Below the pieces are notes generated by a model. The model searched no databases and was not told the DNA's origin. It saw nothing but the letters and a program-made list of their open reading frames with translations. Made by a program: the position numbers and the translations under genes. Shown in pieces: positions 9,059-17,631 of a stretch of 46,732 bases of DNA. How positions within the stretch are numbered: position 1 is the first letter of the stretch; the number at the start of each line of letters is the position of its first letter. The stretch is from an uncultured delta proteobacterium. GTDB lineage: Bacteria; Myxococcota_A; Polyangia; Polyangiales; Polyangiaceae. The DNA is taken from the NCBI GenBank assembly GCA_903892415.1, contig CAITIQ010000386.1, forward strand, positions 1 through 46,732, read 5' to 3'.

Positions 9059-9190
9059 TAGACTCGCTCGCTGGCCGGGCGGGCTCGGTCGCTGGAGGTT
9101 CGGCTCATTGGCCGATTTAGGGCGGTTGGCCGTTTGAGGCAGGCAGAGTCCTGCCCCGCTTTCGTATCGGACGATGTCGCATAAGAAAGA

Positions 9191-9742
9191 TTATGTTAAC
9201 TTCCGCCAGAGTAATTTCTGGCCGGGCCGAAGCACCGGTCGGTCCTCGGTATCCAGCTTGGATTCGCGCCATTCACGGAGTTTCTGCGGAGCTTCCTCCA
9301 CCCGGTATTCGGTGAACCCGAGCGCCCCGTAGAACGCGGTTGCCCAGCTCGCTTGCTCAAAGACCTTGAGCACGACCTCGCTAAAGCCGAGATGCGCCAA
9401 TTCCGACACCGCTCGGTCCATAAGCCGTCGCCCGATCCCCCAACGCTGAAACTCTGGATGAACGCTTACGTCTTCGACGAAGCCGACCCCGGGCTCTTCG
9501 TCGTGGTACGCGATAAAGCCAGCAACAGCGCCGTCTGCCTCGGCCACCCACACGGCGTTGGTTTTTGGCAGCCGATAAAAGTCGCCGTGTGTCCGTGCTG
9601 GCACCTCAGCTGCGTCGAACCCAAGGTCCCAATAAAGCGCTGAACATGCGTGATCCAGCTTCACCAGCTCGGGCACATGGACTTCCTGCAACTTCTCGAG
9701 CCGCACACGCTGCGGCGGTTCGCGCTGCTCACTTTCACTCAT
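9191..9742 (-). CDS. GNAT family N-acetyltransferase
   Basis: The 183-residue protein has a GNAT core at about residues 15-160. The acetyl-CoA pyrophosphate-binding motif A is clear: VEDVSVHPEFQRWGIGRRLMDRA, with the Q/R-x-x-G-x-G/A element QRWGIG. Motif B follows at VLKVFEQASWATAFYGALGFTEY, with the typical AFYGALGF turn. The acceptor cannot be told from sequence (small molecule or protein N-terminus/lysine). ATG 9742 is preceded by GAGGACGGA, a fair ribosome binding site. It starts 27 bp after the end of the Pro-rich gene upstream and is probably cotranscribed with it. Confidence 0.92.
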   Translation of the reverse strand: MSESEQREPPQRVRLEKLQEVHVPELVKLDHACSALYWDLGFDAAEVPARTHGDFYRLPKTNAVWVAEADGAVAGFIAYHDEEPGVGFVEDVSVHPEFQRWGIGRRLMDRAVSELAHLGFSEVVLKVFEQASWATAFYGALGFTEYRVEEAPQKLREWRESKLDTEDRPVLRPGQKLLWRKLT

Positions 9743-9769
9743 TCCGTCCTCGTTGCGCTGAGGGCAATT

Positions 9770-11368
9770 TCAGCGCGGTTTAGCGGTCAAAAGATCGAAA
9801 AGAGAGCTGCTCGAGATGGCGTCGGTCGGCACCAGGATCGCTCCCACGCGACCAGCCGGCGTTGGCTCGCCCGGTGCCAGCAGCTTCACTTCAAGCCCGC
9901 CATTCGACGTGCGCCCGAGCGCGATTCGATAAGCGGCCAACGAACGCAAAGCTTCACTCGGTGGCCTTTCGGTTGCGGGCCGGTCGCGAACGAGCTCGCT
10001 GGTTGGGGTGGTCTCCAGCGCCGCCAGTTCATCTTTGCGTTCGTTCGCGTCAGATGGCGCCAGGGCGTGCTCGGCCTCCGTCTTTTCGGCCGCGTTTGCC
10101 TGCAAGACGATGTTTGACTCGAGGCCGGAAAGCACGTTGGTCTGCTCATCCAAATCATAGGAGATACCAACCAAGGTCGCATGTTGCTCGAGTGTGCCCT
10201 CGTCCTCGAAGCGATGCCCGCCGGGCGGTTCAGCTCCGCGCGAATCGAGCTCGACGATTGCAACGTTACCGGCGGGAATCCCGGGAATCGGCTGGAAAGG
10301 AGCCACTACGCGCGTCGCTGCGACATCGCTCGGTTCAATCTGAAGCTTGGCCGTGGACTTGCGCCCCGATTGGGTGGCGCGACGTTTTGCCTTGGGCTGG
10401 GCTTGTTCCAGCGCCGGTCCCACGCCAGGGTCTGTCGCGCGCTCGTTGGAAACCGCGACTGGTTTTGATGACCGTGCAGTCTTGCGTAGCGACGCCTGGT
10501 CATCCAATTCTTCGTTGAAGTGGACGTTGCTGGCCAGCGTCTTCTTAGCCGGTACTGGGTCCATCTTGCGCAATGCGGCGTCGACGTCGGTAATGGGAAC
10601 ACGAGCGGTGGACTGCTCAGCTTGAAGCCACGGAGCACCACCAACGTTCGGATGCGGAACCGTTGGTGCGAACGCCTCACTCACTGGCGCGTGCCTCGGC
10701 TGGGGCTGAAATGGTCCTGGAGATGCGCCTTGTGGCGGTGGCGCCCATTCGGGTGGTGGGACCTGCCTCGACGTCGACGGGACGGGTTGTTGCACCATCG
10801 CCATGGTCTGCTTGACGGGCGGCGCGTGAACTCTCGCCGCCGGGAACGTTGGCTGCGCTTGTTGAGGCGCGTGCTGCGGCGGCGGCGGCGGAAACTGAGG
10901 TTGTTGCGCTTGCGGATGCAGCTGGGTTGTCGGCGGTGCTTGATGCGCGGCCTGTCGCACCAGGGGCGGCGGTCCGTTCGAGCGTGACGGATGGGGCGGC
11001 GGCGACGACGGGTGTCCCGCCGGCGGCGGCGATGATGCCGACCGCATCGCGACCGCGGGTGGCGGCGGCGTCGAGGCATGAGGTTGCGGAGGCGGAACAG
11101 AACGCGAGAGCGTCGCCGTTGGTGCGGGCGGCGCTACCGACTCCGGGCGCTTTTGCAGGCCGTTGGCAAAGTCAGCTGCCGCCTTGAACAGCTCGAGGGA
11201 GCGATCATCGCGGTTGGCATCGGACGCCGTTTCCGCGGCGCGCCGCAACCACTTCAACGCCTCTTGCGGCTCTCCCCTCGCCCACAACGCTGACGCTGTA
11301 GAAAGCGCCCAATGAACGTCCTCGTCATCCTCCGTTCGGGGCTCCGGAATCGGCAGTGCGACGCTCAT
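9770..11368 (-). CDS. Hypothetical protein with Pro/Gln-rich disordered centre
   Basis: I chose ATG 11368 (MSVALPIPEPRT); the frame stays open upstream to 11443 but that part looks non-coding. The 532-residue product has three parts. Residues about 12-75 form a small helical TPR-like module (WALSTASALWARGEPQEALKWLRRAAE). Residues about 75-270 are strongly Pro/Gln/His-rich and probably disordered. The remainder is mixed and ends in a small beta-containing domain (ALRSLAAYRIALGRT, AILVPTDAISSSSLFDLL). There is no signal peptide, so it is probably cytoplasmic. It could be a scaffold or linker protein, but I recognise no family and assign no function. Confidence 0.75.
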   Translation of the reverse strand: MSVALPIPEPRTEDDEDVHWALSTASALWARGEPQEALKWLRRAAETASDANRDDRSLELFKAAADFANGLQKRPESVAPPAPTATLSRSVPPPQPHASTPPPPAVAMRSASSPPPAGHPSSPPPHPSRSNGPPPLVRQAAHQAPPTTQLHPQAQQPQFPPPPPQHAPQQAQPTFPAARVHAPPVKQTMAMVQQPVPSTSRQVPPPEWAPPPQGASPGPFQPQPRHAPVSEAFAPTVPHPNVGGAPWLQAEQSTARVPITDVDAALRKMDPVPAKKTLASNVHFNEELDDQASLRKTARSSKPVAVSNERATDPGVGPALEQAQPKAKRRATQSGRKSTAKLQIEPSDVAATRVVAPFQPIPGIPAGNVAIVELDSRGAEPPGGHRFEDEGTLEQHATLVGISYDLDEQTNVLSGLESNIVLQANAAEKTEAEHALAPSDANERKDELAALETTPTSELVRDRPATERPPSEALRSLAAYRIALGRTSNGGLEVKLLAPGEPTPAGRVGAILVPTDAISSSSLFDLLTAKPR

Positions 11369-11475
11369 TTCTTGCGATGGTCCACGAACAGGCGCAGTTC
11401 GGCAAGCCCAACCAACGAACCGCAGCCGAAAGCGGTGCCCCAACCGAACCAGCCTTCATCGAGGCTGGTTGCGCT

Positions 11476-12270
11476 TCAGATCGCTTCAGGCTCGGGCGTA
11501 CAAACCCCGAGGGCACACAGGGCGAGATCCACGTCGGGCTGGGCGCAGCTCACTTGGCGTGAACAGTAGTCGTCGTAGGCGCAGAGTTTGTGGCAACTCT
11601 CGCCTTTCCCGATCGAACCGGTGCGCGTCATGCACGCCCACGCACTGGTGAGCCACACAGCCTCGTGCACCTCGGTGTCGAACAGGCAGACTTCCTTGCG
11701 ATCGATCTGATCGTAGGCGTAGACCGCGCAGGTATCGCCGCCCTTGAGACGCGCCGACTCGCTCTCCATCGTGTTCAGCAAGTACGTGAAGTCGCAAACG
11801 GCGGTGCGCGTCGACTCGCGGTTCACCCGGTTGTTGAGGTACTTGTCCTTCAGACCTTCCGAGCGAATCGAGCGCAACATGGTCATCACGGTCGTGTTGC
11901 CGCCCTCAGTCTTGGGGCCCTCGCGAAGAGCGCCCATCATGCGGTCCACCTTGCGCTTGTCCTCGATCGCGTTCTCGTGGCCGTAGCCGAGGCGAAGGAA
12001 GTCCTTCGGCGTGTCCACCTTGCAGATCTTGGCGTGCTCCCAAAGCTGCTCGTTGACGATCGGCGGGCGCTGGGTGAAGGCGCGCTTGCAAACGCCTACC
12101 ATGCCGATCGGCACTGCCCCGTAACTCTTGTCGTCAGGCTGCCCAGGGCCCTCTTTGTGGAACTGCGTGGTCGCGCAACCAGCGACCCACGACAGAAAGA
12201 ACGTGCAAGTCGCAAGCGCGCCCATCACGTACACGGCCCTGGGTTCCATCCGAATGACCTTCGATTTCAT
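11476..12270 (-). CDS. Hypothetical Cys-rich lipoprotein
   Basis: ATG 12270 gives 264 residues. ATG 12249 (MEPRAVYV), with AAGG eight bases upstream, is also plausible; the frame extends to a TTG at 12291. The signal sequence (YVMGALATCTFFLSWVAGC) ends in lipobox VAGC. The mature protein has many Cys (such as CAYDDYCSRQVSCAQPD and DTCAVYAYDQIDRKEVCLF), consistent with disulfides outside the cytoplasm. A helical stretch (GHENAIEDKRKVDRMMGAL) sits near the middle. No known domain was recognised. It ends about 107 bp before the Pro-rich gene downstream on the same strand. Confidence 0.75.
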   Translation of the reverse strand: MKSKVIRMEPRAVYVMGALATCTFFLSWVAGCATTQFHKEGPGQPDDKSYGAVPIGMVGVCKRAFTQRPPIVNEQLWEHAKICKVDTPKDFLRLGYGHENAIEDKRKVDRMMGALREGPKTEGGNTTVMTMLRSIRSEGLKDKYLNNRVNRESTRTAVCDFTYLLNTMESESARLKGGDTCAVYAYDQIDRKEVCLFDTEVHEAVWLTSAWACMTRTGSIGKGESCHKLCAYDDYCSRQVSCAQPDVDLALCALGVCTPEPEAI

Positions 12271-12328
12271 GTCGCCGAGGAACGGTAGCAAACCGAAACC
12301 CCGGCCACCAAGTTGTTGACGGGAGCGA

Positions 12329-13456
12329 CTACGTTCCGAGCGTGGTTTGCTCTGCTAGATCGTCCACCACGGCCTTGAGACTGCCGGTCTCCTTGAAGAC
12401 GCGCGTCTGACGGTCGGCGCTCGTCCCTTCGCGACAGATGGCGCGAATGCGGTCGAGCTCATCCTGCGTGTGGAAGATGTCAGCAGCCTCCGACACGAAA
12501 TCGAGCAGCTCCTCGACCAGAATGCGCGTCGGTACGGCAGCTCGCTTACCGAAGTCGATCAGCTGGCCTTCCATGCCGTAGCGCACGGCTCGCCACTTGT
12601 TCTCTTCAATCAGCATGTGGTTGTACTCGCGCCAGCCCTGGTTGCGGCGATAGAGCAAGTAGAGCTTGCCCATAAGCGCCTGCACCAACGCAGCGATCGC
12701 CAGCGTGTCGTCAACGCGCGTGGTCATGTCGCAAATGCGAACCTCGACCGTGTCGAAGAAGGGGTGGCAACGTACGTCCCACCAAATCTTCTTGGCGTTA
12801 TCGATGCAGCCGGTGCTGATCAGCAGGTCGACGAAAGACTCGAAGCTCTTGTAGCTCTCGAACTTGGCTGGGATGCCGGTTCGCGGGAAGCGCTTGAAGA
12901 TTTCACTGCGTGTGCTCTTCAGGCCGGTGAGCCTGCCGATCCAAAACGGACTCGACGTGGATAGCGCCAGGATGTGCGGAAGGAAGTAGCGGACCTCGTT
13001 GGCCAGCGCCATTCCGACCTCTTTGTCCTTGATGCCTACATGGACGTGCAGGCCGAACACGAGGTTGCCTCGCGCGATGTCCTGCAGGTCCTCGACGACC
13101 GTGTGGTAACGCTCGCGATTGGTGATCTCTTGCGTCTTCCAGTCGCTGAAGGGGTGCGTTCCCGCAGCGACGATGCGCATGCCGCCTTTGCGCGCCAGCT
13201 GTGAGAGGCTGCCGCGTAACTCGGTGATCTCCTCGCGTGCTTGCTTCAGATCCCGACAGATTCCGGTCCCCGTCTCAACCACCGACTGGTGCATCTCCGG
13301 ACGCACTCGCTCTCGCAGGATGCTGCCCTCCGGTGTCTCGTCGAGGATTTGGCTCACGTAAGAGTGGAGCTCCCTCGTCTCGCCGTGGACGATCTGAAAC
13401 TCTTCCTCGATGCCGAGCGTGAACTGCCCGTCCAAAAGCCCTTGAACGTCGGTCAT
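12329..13456 (-). CDS. Carboxylate-amine ligase, GCS2 / YbdK family
   Basis: The 375-residue length is standard for the family. Residues 14-20 carry the signature LGIEEEF, whose glutamates bind Mg2+/ATP. Further family motifs are HQSVVETGTGIC, NLVFGLHVHVGI and WWDVRCHPFFDTVEVRICD. Members join a carboxylate, typically the gamma-carboxyl of glutamate, to an amine; E. coli YbdK has weak glutamate-cysteine ligase activity. A strong ribosome site (GGGGAGGGGAG) precedes ATG 13456. The gene starts 28 bp after the ATP-grasp gene on the same strand. The two ligases are thus likely one operon that makes a small gamma-glutamyl-type peptide or conjugate; the product is inferred and unknown. Confidence 0.93.
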   Translation of the reverse strand: MTDVQGLLDGQFTLGIEEEFQIVHGETRELHSYVSQILDETPEGSILRERVRPEMHQSVVETGTGICRDLKQAREEITELRGSLSQLARKGGMRIVAAGTHPFSDWKTQEITNRERYHTVVEDLQDIARGNLVFGLHVHVGIKDKEVGMALANEVRYFLPHILALSTSSPFWIGRLTGLKSTRSEIFKRFPRTGIPAKFESYKSFESFVDLLISTGCIDNAKKIWWDVRCHPFFDTVEVRICDMTTRVDDTLAIAALVQALMGKLYLLYRRNQGWREYNHMLIEENKWRAVRYGMEGQLIDFGKRAAVPTRILVEELLDFVSEAADIFHTQDELDRIRAICREGTSADRQTRVFKETGSLKAVVDDLAEQTTLGT

Positions 13457-13484
13457 GGTCTACTCCCCTCCCCGTTCCAACGAC

Positions 13485-14444
13485 TCACTTCGGGTCTCCG
13501 ATTGGGTGCGGCTGCGGACCAGCGTATTGCGCCCAACGGTAAGTGTCGGTCATGGTCTTCGTCTTGTCTTTGGCGAGCCCAACTGAGAACTCCACCATCC
13601 AGTCAACCACGATGTTGAAGTACTTCTCCTGGATGCTCCAGATGTCCATGTCGGGAGCGGGGTTGGTGAAGTCGATGGCGTACGGGATGCCGTCTTTGAC
13701 CGCGAACTCGACGGAGTTCATGTCGTAGCCGAGGATCTTGTTGACCTTGACCGAGTCCTCCATGATCCGCTCGTACACGGCCTTGTCGATCCAATCGTTG
13801 TTGTCGTTCACGATGTAAGCGCGACGAGCCGGGCTGTACTGAATCGGCAAGATGCGGTCCTTACCGATGCAGATGCAACGGACGTACTCCTCGAAGTCGA
13901 TGAATTCTTGGAGCACCATCACGTTGGTCGACGAGGCGTCGTAGGCGCGCAGCAGCTCGCTCGGGCTCTTCACCACGCTCACGTCGCGCCACCCGCCGCC
14001 GTCAGCCGGCTTCAGGATCGCCGGGAAGCCAACGTACGCAACGATCGCCTCCCAGTTGAGGGGGTACTCGAGGTTGCGCAAGCTGCGCTTCTTATCGATG
14101 GCGGCGACGTAGTCCTTCTGCGGGAGCATCACCGTTCGCGGGACCGCGACACCGGCACGCTGCACCAGCGAGTAGCCAAAGAACTTGTCGTCCGCGCTCC
14201 ACCACAGCGGATCATTGACGACGTAGGTGCCGGCCAAAGCCGCCGCCTTGAGGTGGAACCGGTAGTGCTTCACTTCCTGACTGATGCGGTCGATCAGCAC
14301 CCGATAGGGAGAAGTGAAGCGCTCAGCGGTGCCGCCGAGCTTTGCAAAGTCAGCTTCGATCCCGGGCACCTTGTTGCACCGAGCAAGAAACTCGTTCGGA
14401 AACGATTCTTCCCATCCACACAACAGCCCGATTCGCTCCGCCAT
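13485..14444 (-). CDS. ATP-grasp family ligase
   Basis: The 319-residue protein shows the ATP-grasp fold: a pre-ATP-grasp N-terminal domain (1-90), the ATP-binding lysine and glycine loop in FPAILKPADGGGW (Lys145), the hinge segment MVLQEFIDFEEYVR, and C-terminal metal ligands in YAIDFTNPAPDMD. These enzymes form an acyl-phosphate and couple it to an amine or thiol. It resembles D-Ala-D-Ala ligase/RimK-like members, but the substrate cannot be read from sequence. It is the first gene of a pair with the GCS2 ligase, paralleling gshA-gshB logic. ATG 14444 is preceded by AAAGGGGTG, with a compact GC hairpin 18 bp upstream of the start. Confidence 0.92.
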   Translation of the reverse strand: MAERIGLLCGWEESFPNEFLARCNKVPGIEADFAKLGGTAERFTSPYRVLIDRISQEVKHYRFHLKAAALAGTYVVNDPLWWSADDKFFGYSLVQRAGVAVPRTVMLPQKDYVAAIDKKRSLRNLEYPLNWEAIVAYVGFPAILKPADGGGWRDVSVVKSPSELLRAYDASSTNVMVLQEFIDFEEYVRCICIGKDRILPIQYSPARRAYIVNDNNDWIDKAVYERIMEDSVKVNKILGYDMNSVEFAVKDGIPYAIDFTNPAPDMDIWSIQEKYFNIVVDWMVEFSVGLAKDKTKTMTDTYRWAQYAGPQPHPIGDPK

Positions 14445-14462
14445 GACACACCCCTTTAAGGT

Positions 14463-14477
14463 TCCGCCGAAGGCGGA
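14463..14477 (-). promoter_or_regulatory. GC hairpin (UUCG-type) in leader of the ATP-grasp gene
   Basis: On the coding strand, TCCGCC-TTC-GGCGGA forms a perfect 6-bp stem that closes as a C(UUCG)G tetraloop, an unusually stable RNA hairpin. It lies directly upstream of the ribosome binding site. A closely similar element precedes the EVE gene at 29263-29277. A regulatory role is possible but unproven. Confidence 0.4.
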
Positions 14478-14605
14478 CTAGAACACAGAATGACTCGGGC
14501 CCTCTTCTACAAGAACGGCTGCAGGCCCCCGTTGGACCATCAACTCGGCACGAGTCATTTGGGGTCGTTCGTATCTCAAAGCGTCGCGAACGGAAAGCTC
14601 TCTCC

Positions 14606-16528
14606 TTAATTCTCTGAGAGAATCCAGGCGGTTCGGGCGGGGATGGTGGCCTTCGGACCGGCGACCGGAGCACCAGTCAAAGCATCCGAGGAGTCGGCCG
14701 GGAGGTTGTCCACTTCGGCCGGGAGATCTCCGCGGTTGAGCACGATGACGGTGCTCTTCGCCCCCTGGGTCATCCGATAAGCGTACACGTCGTTCCCGAC
14801 GAATACCGTCGACCGCTTGCCCGCCCACAGCTCAGTGCGCTCCTTGCGGATGGCGCCAAGCTTCTTGATTTGCTCGTTCAGCCACTGTTGGTGGGTGTTG
14901 GTGCCCTCCCACTGCATGAAGCGACGATTGTCTGGATCCCCTGACCCTGCCAAGCCGATCTCGTCACCATAATAAACGAGCGGTACGCCAGGCGTCGTGA
15001 AGATGAAGGTGAATCCCAGGCTGAGGCGCTCGTAGGGAGAGCGGTTGGGAGGTTGCCCCGGCGGGTTGTTCCAGTTCGAATCGCCGCCGTTGTCCCAAGT
15101 GCCCCAGGGGCTGTCGAGCGCCGTTTGGATCACGCGCGGGATGTCGTGATTGCCAATGAAGGTCGACATCAGGCCCGGGTAGTAGGTGTCATTCGTGGCC
15201 AGGAAATTGTCGAGGTCGAACATGGTGCCCTGCCTGCGCAGGATGTTCTCCACGACCGCACCGCGAAGCGGAAAGTCGAATTGACCGTCGAGTAAGTCTT
15301 CACCGACGTACTGGCGAATCACGTCGCGGTTGCCGGTCTCGAAGGTCTCCCCGACCATGTAGAACCTGCCCTGCGTTTGATCGACCTCAGCGTTCACGCG
15401 TTTGCGTAGATCCTCGACCCACACGGTCTCGATGTGTTTGATGGCGTCGAGACGGTAGCCGTCCACTCCGGTCTCCTTGATCCACCACATGGCGTTGTCG
15501 ATGCTGGCTGCGCGCGCCTCTGCGCTTTGGAAGTTCCAGTCGGGAAGGTAGTCACGGAACCAGCAGCGCCTGCCCTCGTAGCCGTCCCAACTGCAGCCAT
15601 CTCCACACACGCAGTAGCGGCCTTCGAAATCGAGCGACCAGAAGTAACCAGGCTGTTCGGTGAACAGAGGGTTGGACTCGTGCACGTGGTTCATCGCGTA
15701 GTCGAACAAGACTTTGATCCCGCGGTCATGGGCAGCGGCGATCACTTGCTTGAGCAGCGCCATGTCACCAAAATGTTCTTCGACCTTGAGCAGATCGGAA
15801 GGCCAGTAGCCGTGGTAAGCGCTGTAGGCGCGGCCGTCAGCGCCAGGCCCGATGATGTTGGGGTTGTCCATCGGCACCGTGAGCCACAAGGCGTTTACGC
15901 CAAGCTCTTCGAAGTAGCCGGACTCGATCGTCTCCAGCAGGCCGGCGTAGTCACCGCCCTGATAGTTGGCCGGTGCATCGACGCCAGCGACGGGATTGTC
16001 GTTGGTGACGTCACCGTTCTTGAATCGATCGACGAACACGAAGTAGAGCACCGCCGAGCGCCAATCGAAGGCGCCGGGCGCTACGCCGGCCCCCTGCCCG
16101 CCCTCGCCCTCCTCACAAATCGGGTTGGCGCACTCCACGGTCTTGACCGAGTTTTGCGAACCGAGCCCGTCATCCTCGACGTTCGGATTTGCAGGGTCGA
16201 GCACCCAGTCCTTGCCGTTGACGAAGAACTTGTAGCGGACGACCTCGCCCGCTGGCGCTTGAATGGTGACGCGCCAAGACCCCGCGTCGATCTCCATCGG
16301 CACACCTTGCTCCCAAGCACCCGCCGCGAAATCTCCGCGCAGCTCGACTGAGCTTTCGTTCGAAAGCGGGAAGGAGAAGGATAAAGCGCAGGTCGACCCG
16401 ATAGGCGTGCACGGCGGCGCACCGCCAGCCCCGCCGCCTCCGGTGCTGTTGTCACTGGAGCCGGCACCGCAACCAAGGGCGGAAACCAAACCGAGCATCG
16501 GCCAAAGAATGGATGAGCGTAAAAGCAT
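14606..16528 (-). CDS. GH13 alpha-amylase family lipoprotein with N-terminal CBM-like domain
   Basis: ATG 16528 was chosen over the longer frame (to 16573) because GGAGAG lies just upstream. The 640-residue protein has a lipoprotein signal ending LGC (Cys20). A starch-binding/CBM48-like beta domain follows (about 35-130, with YKFFVNGKDWVLDP), then a GH13 TIM barrel. All four GH13 regions are visible: I VLFDYAMNHVH, II GYRLDAIKHIE (nucleophile Asp), III YMVGETFE (acid/base Glu) and IV FIGNHDIPRV (transition-state Asp). A Cys-rich insert (YCVCGDGCSW) sits between I and II. A small C-terminal beta domain closes the protein. It would act at the cell surface on alpha-glucans. It stands alone, with no maltose genes nearby. 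Confidence 0.95.
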   Translation of the reverse strand: MLLRSSILWPMLGLVSALGCGAGSSDNSTGGGGAGGAPPCTPIGSTCALSFSFPLSNESSVELRGDFAAGAWEQGVPMEIDAGSWRVTIQAPAGEVVRYKFFVNGKDWVLDPANPNVEDDGLGSQNSVKTVECANPICEEGEGGQGAGVAPGAFDWRSAVLYFVFVDRFKNGDVTNDNPVAGVDAPANYQGGDYAGLLETIESGYFEELGVNALWLTVPMDNPNIIGPGADGRAYSAYHGYWPSDLLKVEEHFGDMALLKQVIAAAHDRGIKVLFDYAMNHVHESNPLFTEQPGYFWSLDFEGRYCVCGDGCSWDGYEGRRCWFRDYLPDWNFQSAEARAASIDNAMWWIKETGVDGYRLDAIKHIETVWVEDLRKRVNAEVDQTQGRFYMVGETFETGNRDVIRQYVGEDLLDGQFDFPLRGAVVENILRRQGTMFDLDNFLATNDTYYPGLMSTFIGNHDIPRVIQTALDSPWGTWDNGGDSNWNNPPGQPPNRSPYERLSLGFTFIFTTPGVPLVYYGDEIGLAGSGDPDNRRFMQWEGTNTHQQWLNEQIKKLGAIRKERTELWAGKRSTVFVGNDVYAYRMTQGAKSTVIVLNRGDLPAEVDNLPADSSDALTGAPVAGPKATIPARTAWILSEN

Positions 16529-16581
16529 AGGTCTCTCCGGCCTTACGTTTGATTGCGTCCCAAGGTTCGTCACTACATCAA

Positions 16582-16610
16582 CCTTCGGTCGAATGCCCTT
16601 CGGTCGAATG
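16582..16610. repeat. Two tandem 14-bp direct repeats upstream of the amylase gene
   Basis: CCTTCGGTCGAATG occurs at 16582-16595 and again at 16597-16610, one base apart. A partial third copy (CCTTCGG) at 16631-16637 forms an imperfect dyad with the preceding CGAAGG (16624-16629). They lie 54-110 bp upstream of the amylase start, where an operator or transcription-start region is expected. Confidence 0.6.
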
Positions 16611-16748
16611 GCTCGTTCGGTTTCGAAGGACCTTCGGCTGGTCCCGTGAAGATGTCACAAGTCGTGCTGTTTGCTGCATCCACTTTCGTTGGAATTTGCG
16701 CAAAACGAACGGCTCATGACTTTTCTGAGATGCAGCTGAAGAATTTTG

Positions 16749-16776
16749 TTGACCAATCTGAGGATGAGGCTATTCT
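16749..16776 (+). promoter_or_regulatory. Sigma-70-type promoter for the tRNA genes
   Basis: TTGACC at 16749-16754 and TATTCT at 16771-16776 are separated by 16 bp, close to the housekeeping consensus. Transcription would begin near 16783, about 11 bases before tRNA-Val. Confidence 0.65.
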
Positions 16777-16793
16777 GCGCAAGCTCTTCGCCC

Positions 16794-16868
16794 GGGCGGG
16801 TAGCTCAGCGGTAGAGCGGCGGCTTTACACGCCGTTGGTCGCAGGTTCGATCCCTGTCCCGCCTACCA
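16794..16868 (+). tRNA. tRNA-Val (anticodon TAC)
   Basis: A full 75-base cloverleaf can be drawn. The acceptor GGGCGGG pairs with CCCGCCT (one G-T pair). The D-arm is GCTC/GAGC, and the anticodon arm is GCGGC-TTTACAC-GCCGT with anticodon TAC. The T-arm GCAGG-TTCGATC-CCTGT is canonical. The discriminator is A and the 3' CCA is encoded in the DNA. Confidence 0.95.
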
Positions 16869-16964
16869 AATCTAACTGTTGCAATCGTTTCAGTTGGATG
16901 GCAAAAGCAGCGAGTCAGCGATAAGCAGTAACCCGATGTACCCCAGAAGTTTTGGGTTTTCATT

Positions 16965-17038
<74 letters not shown>

Positions 17039-17201
17039 CAGTAACGAGTAGTAAGTCAGCAGCCTTCCACTTCGGTGGTGGGCTGTTTGGCTTTTGTCTC
17101 CTCGGATCCATCCGTCACCGGATTGGTTTGAACGAGCTGTCGCTCCCTTCGAAAGCAGGACGAGGGGGATGCGTCGGTGACGAGTGCTCAACAAACAAAA
17201 T

Positions 17202-17249
17202 GAAGAGAGACGCGAAACCGAATGACGGCGCGTCTCTCTTCTCTTTTTT
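17202..17249. terminator. Bidirectional rho-independent terminator
   Basis: GAAGAGAGACGCG (17202-17214) and CGCGTCTCTCTTC (17229-17241) form a perfect 13-bp stem with a 14-base loop. It is followed by TCTTTTTT on the plus strand. The minus strand is T-rich after the stem (17190-17201). It would end the tRNA transcript from the left and the opp/parvulin operon from the right. Confidence 0.88.
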
Positions 17250-17263
17250 GAGCCTGGTACAGC

Positions 17264-17581
17264 TCAGGCGGTGCGACGAATCAGGTGGTAACCGAACTCG
17301 GTCTCGACCACGCCTGAGACACCGCCAACGGCCATGTTGAACGCGGCGTCTTCAAAGGCCTTCACCATCTGCCCGGGACCGAAGGTGCCGAGGTCTCCGC
17401 CTTTGGCCTTGGACGGGCAATCGGAGTGGGCTCGCGCCAACTCAGCGAAGTCCGCGCCACCTTGAACTTGAGCCGCGATGGCGGCGATTTGTTGAGCTGC
17501 TTGCTCTTTGGACCGCGATGCCGACGAGCGCGAGGAGCCAGCGTACATGAGGAGGATGTGAGACGCGCGAACCGATGCCAT
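17264..17581 (-). CDS. Parvulin-type peptidyl-prolyl cis-trans isomerase
   Basis: ATG 17581 with CGAGG six bases upstream gives a 105-residue stand-alone rotamase; the longer frame to 17683 overlaps oppF and was rejected. Parvulin motifs are VRASHILLMYAG at the start, FAELARAHSDCPSKAKGGDLGTFGPGQMVKAFEDAAFNM in the middle, and VVETEFGYHLIRR at the end. There is no signal peptide, so it acts in the cytoplasm, where such single-domain parvulins assist proline isomerisation during folding. It lies 50 bp after oppF on the same strand and is probably the last gene of the operon before the terminator at 17202-17249. Confidence 0.93.
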   Translation of the reverse strand: MASVRASHILLMYAGSSRSSASRSKEQAAQQIAAIAAQVQGGADFAELARAHSDCPSKAKGGDLGTFGPGQMVKAFEDAAFNMAVGGVSGVVETEFGYHLIRRTA

Positions 17582-17631
17582 AAAACCTCGTGGGGTGAAG
17601 GCAGGCATCATATTGATTTTTGGGCGAGCGG

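Noticed and set aside
9138..9155. Small hairpin GGCAGG-CAGAGT-CCTGCC after the BamB-like gene
   Set aside because: Only a 6-bp stem with no T-tract; too weak to call a terminator.
10700..11080. Long plus- and minus-strand frames rich in Arg, Pro or Ala over the Pro-rich gene
   Set aside because: They are shadows of the repetitive CCN/GCN codon use in the minus-strand gene and have no start context or recognisable fold.
16925..16960. CCCAGAAGTTTTGGG followed by TTTT between the two tRNAs, a possible terminator
   Set aside because: The stem is short and the loop ambiguous; cotranscription of the two tRNAs is more likely.
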